The translations under genes were made by a program, and so were the position numbers. Below the pieces are notes generated by a model, which did no database searches, had not been told where the DNA came from, and saw only the letters and a program-made list of their open reading frames with translations. This document shows, piece by piece, positions 6,586-8,051 of a DNA stretch of 8,051 bases; position 1 is the stretch's first letter; every line of letters begins with the position of its first letter. Source of the DNA: Acidobacteriota bacterium (GTDB lineage Bacteria > Acidobacteriota > UBA890); the NCBI GenBank assembly GCA_030609765.1, contig JAUWTE010000122.1, forward strand, positions 1 to 8,051, given 5' to 3'.

Positions 6586-7772
6586 CACCACTGCCCGCAG
6601 AGGACGACCGCTCCCATCCCTGGTACTCGCAGGAACAGGGCGACATCACCCGCATCGCCTACTCGGGCTCACCGGACCCGACGCTGGGAATCGAGGTCGA
6701 GCTGCAGATCGTCGACCCGGAAACCGGTGATCTGGCGCCCGGGGGGCCCGCGATCATTGAAGCCTTCGGCGAGCCGGAATTCGTCAAGCCCGAGCTTCTG
6801 CAATCCACGGTCGAGGTCAACGTCGGCCCCTGTACCACCGTAGCCGAGGCACGTGAAGGCCTGAGCGAGCGGGTCACTGCGGTGAGGGAGTTGGCCAACG
6901 AGCTCGGTTATGACCTGCTGTCGGCCGGCACACACCCCTTCGCCAGATGGGACGGCCAACAGGTCACCGAATCCGAGCGTTACCAGCATTTCCTCGATCG
7001 TCATCAGTGGCCGGTGCGACGGCTGATGATCTTCGGTCTGCACGTTCACGTGGGTGTCTCCGACGGCGAGAAGGCAATCGCGATTTCCAACGCGATGACC
7101 ACGTTCCTGCCCCACCTTCTCGCGCTGTCGGCATCGAGCCCCCTATGGCACGGCGAGGATACCGGGCTGGCTTCGGTGCGCGTGAAGATCTTCGAGACGC
7201 TGCCGACGGCGGGGCTGCCCTTCCGCATGATCAACTGGGGCGAGTTCCAGCGCTTCATGAACACCCTGATCCACGCGCGGGCAATCGAGTCGATTCGCGA
7301 GATCTGGTGGGATATCCGACCGCACCCGATCTTCGGGACCCTCGAAGTACGCATCGCCGACGCCCTGCCGACGATGACGGAGACGATGGCGTTGGCGGCC
7401 TTCATCCAATGCCTGATCGTGCGGCTCGGCGACCTCTACGACCACGGCGACTTCCTTCCGACGCGGCGCCAGTGGATCGTGGCGGAAAACAAGTGGCGAG
7501 CGGCGCGCTACTCCGACGAGGCGATGATCATCAGCGACGAAACCGGCACGCTGCAGCGCATGGACGAGAACATCCACAGCCTGGTCGACAGGCTGGAACC
7601 GGTCAGCAAGAGGCTCGGCTGCCCGGACGAGCTACAGGATGTGCGCCGCCTGCTCGAGGTCCGCCCCTCGTACTACCGCCAACGCCAGGTATTCAATGAG
7701 TCCGGTTCTCGCGCGGTGGTCGATTACCTGGTGCGCCAGCTCATCGAAGACAAGCCGTTCGAAGGGGTCTAG
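6582..7772 (+). CDS. YbdK-family carboxylate-amine ligase (glutamate-cysteine ligase type 2-like)
   Basis: Member of the GCS2 family (YbdK, EgtA and plant-type gamma-GCS relatives). These cytosolic enzymes use ATP to activate a carboxylate, usually the Glu gamma-carboxylate, and join it to an amine; E. coli YbdK has weak glutamate-cysteine ligase activity. At 396 residues it is slightly longer than E. coli YbdK (about 372), the excess being an N-terminal tail of about 30 residues before the homology. Visible landmarks are PTLGIEVELQIVDP (33-46) with the metal/ATP-site Glu residues, STVEVN (75-80), GTHPFARWDGQQVT (116-129), FGLHVHVGVSDG (151-162) and WDIRPHPIFGTLEVRIAD (243-260), all closely matching the E. 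coli protein. Start ATG 6582 lies 7 bases after the preceding stop and has only a weak ribosome binding site (GATGAG or AGAAG), so translational coupling is likely. The true substrate could be glutathione-like, ergothioneine-like or another amide; the neighbours do not tell. Family certain, substrate unknown. Confidence 0.93.
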   Translation: MTPLPAEDDRSHPWYSQEQGDITRIAYSGSPDPTLGIEVELQIVDPETGDLAPGGPAIIEAFGEPEFVKPELLQSTVEVNVGPCTTVAEAREGLSERVTAVRELANELGYDLLSAGTHPFARWDGQQVTESERYQHFLDRHQWPVRRLMIFGLHVHVGVSDGEKAIAISNAMTTFLPHLLALSASSPLWHGEDTGLASVRVKIFETLPTAGLPFRMINWGEFQRFMNTLIHARAIESIREIWWDIRPHPIFGTLEVRIADALPTMTETMALAAFIQCLIVRLGDLYDHGDFLPTRRQWIVAENKWRAARYSDEAMIISDETGTLQRMDENIHSLVDRLEPVSKRLGCPDELQDVRRLLEVRPSYYRQRQVFNESGSRAVVDYLVRQLIEDKPFEGV

Positions 7773-7940
7773 GTCAGGCCGCGGGATTAGGAATCCTGGG
7801 ACCCGGGATTTCGGGTTGTTTCGGTTGCGTCCTGAATCACCCTGAACCGCTCGTTATTACTCGCCTTGCGCCGATCCGTCTCCTTCAGGATGGCTCGCCC
7901 TTTTTCGGAATCTTTGGGAATATTAGGTGCCCGATAGGTA
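7773..7940. other. Non-coding, less GC-rich spacer with short imperfect direct repeats
   Basis: No convincing gene is visible here. Beyond the hairpin there are short tandem echoes: TTTCGGGTTG (7809-7818) then TTTCGGTTG (7819-7827), and CCTGAA at 7831-7836 and 7841-7846. From about 7850 to 7940 the sequence is clearly richer in A/T than the genes before it, including GTTATTAC, TTTTTCGG and GGGAATATTAGG. This change suggests a different origin, or relaxed intergenic composition next to a possible mobile-element boundary at about 7945. Confidence 0.5.
7784..7810 (+). terminator. Strong hairpin downstream of the ligase gene; possible terminator or intergenic repeat
   Basis: AATCCTGGG (7792-7800) and CCCGGGATT (7802-7810) form an inverted repeat around one base with a single T/G wobble. 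A competing stem, GGATT-AGG-AATCC, covers 7784-7796. It begins 12 bases after the ligase stop, a normal place for an end-of-operon structure. The following bases (TTCGGGTTGTTTCGG) are T-rich but not a continuous run. The GGGATT-type units also resemble degenerate intergenic repeats seen in other high-GC genomes, so termination is only a suggestion. Confidence 0.4.
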
Positions 7941-7978
7941 GACTTGACCCGTTTTCGTGGACACCTTACGACTTGCAC

Positions 7979-7984
7979 AGGAGG
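7979..7984 (+). promoter_or_regulatory. Consensus Shine-Dalgarno before the 11-codon ORF
   Basis: AGGAGG is a perfect match to the anti-Shine-Dalgarno core and lies eight bases upstream of ATG 7993. It is the strongest ribosome binding site in the window, which argues that the ATG at 7993 is or was a genuine start. Confidence 0.65.
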
Positions 7985-7992
7985 AGTTCACG

Positions 7993-8028
7993 ATGCCGAA
8001 GAGGAGAGGGCCGTCATTGGCCCAATGA
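7993..8028 (+). CDS. 11-codon ORF MPKRRGPSLAQ: truncated OrfA remnant or leader peptide
   Basis: ATG 7993 reads MPKRRGPSLAQ and ends at TGA 8026-8028. The strong Shine-Dalgarno argues for real initiation. MPKRR resembles the start of IS3-type OrfA proteins, but the following residues do not continue that family. The stop codon lies in the right arm of an inverted repeat (8014-8028), a layout also seen with regulatory leader peptides. Another frame, open from 7938 to the window end, contains ATG 8025 (MKPMIGRGS...), so a following gene or a frameshifted continuation is possible. Function not assigned. Confidence 0.3.
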   Translation: MPKRRGPSLAQ

Positions 8029-8041
8029 AGCCGATGATCGG
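8014..8041 (+). repeat. Two adjacent small inverted repeats
   Basis: TCATTGG-C-CCAATGA (8014-8028) is a perfect 7+1+7 dyad, and CCGAT-G-ATCGG (8031-8041) is a perfect 5+1+5 dyad two bases further on. Each has a single central base, as some operator sites do. As RNA they would form short hairpins with the inner pairs opened. They overlap the end of the 11-codon ORF and the alternative start at 8025. The role is unknown. Confidence 0.55.
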
Positions 8042-8051
8042 TAGAGGTTCC

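Larger units (their letters stand above)
7945..8051 (+). mobile_element. Possible IS3-like element left end, fragmentary and cut by window edge
   Basis: From 7945 the sequence TGACCC, a T-rich stretch and GTGGACACC (to 7965) resembles, from memory, the terminal inverted repeats of some IS3-family elements, which often begin TG and carry GGACA near the inner end. About 14 bases further on is a strong Shine-Dalgarno, then ATG and codons for MPKRR, a common start of IS3 OrfA proteins. The reading frame then stops after 11 codons (TGA 8026-8028), so if this is an IS it is a decayed or chimeric copy. No transposase domain, matching right end or target-site duplication can be seen, because the window ends. 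It may equally be the leader region of an unrelated gene. Confidence 0.33.

Noticed and set aside
5333..6655. 440-codon ORF on the - strand
   Set aside because: It lies antisense to the barrel and C-terminal part of the large exported protein and runs into the ligase gene. There is no domain signature, and the Arg/His/Gln-rich composition is typical of an antisense shadow.
7944..7971. Sigma-70 promoter TTGACC / TTACGA with 16-bp spacing
   Set aside because: The -35 is good but TTACGA is a poor -10 match, and the -35 overlaps the putative IS end, so it is not reported as a promoter.
7787..7978. 63-codon ORF on the - strand in the right-hand spacer
   Set aside because: Its translation is charged and low in hydrophobic residues with no recognisable family, and it covers repeat and hairpin sequence. 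A small unknown protein cannot be fully excluded.
1..8051. Defence system, phage module, CRISPR array or tRNA/rRNA gene
   Set aside because: No such proteins, regularly spaced repeats or RNA gene signatures were seen anywhere in the window.

Overview
The window is high-GC, densely coded bacterial DNA with codon use typical of a GC-rich genome. A TolC-type outer-membrane factor and a large exported protein point to a Gram-negative (diderm) organism. The style of the TolC homologue (a PLLRGFG motif and an N..A.AN..RA segment) and of the IspG homologue (a YNPGHLYHHEK segment) recalls Acidobacteriota or related uncultured phyla. That assignment is an inference from memory, and no marker gene here settles it.

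Layout. (1) 2-1513, + strand: the 3' part of a TolC-family outer-membrane efflux gene, cut by the left edge; its frame is open from base 2. (2) 1510-2640, - strand: complete ispG (MEP isoprenoid pathway), convergent with tolC, with both stop codons interlocked in one CTAG. (3) 2641-2767: short intergenic region between the divergent ispG and the next gene. (4) 2768-6574, + strand: a very large exported protein that appears to join a glutamine-amidotransferase/ThuA-like N-terminal domain to a six-hairpin glycosidase-like module resembling glycogen-debranching enzymes. (5) 6582-7772, + strand: a YbdK-type (GCS2 family) carboxylate-amine ligase, 7 bases downstream and almost certainly co-transcribed. 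(6) 7773-8051: less GC-rich non-coding sequence with short repeats and a strong hairpin, then a possible insertion-sequence-like end, a perfect Shine-Dalgarno, an 11-codon ORF and two small inverted repeats at the right edge.

The three identified gene functions (efflux, isoprenoid synthesis, glycosidase plus ligase) do not form one obvious pathway. The most distinctive parts are the two-gene unit at 2768-7772, whose junction carries an 11-bp tandem duplication, the unusual domain architecture of its first gene with a possibly altered catalytic site, and the unexplained right edge. I saw no rRNA, tRNA, CRISPR array or complete mobile element.
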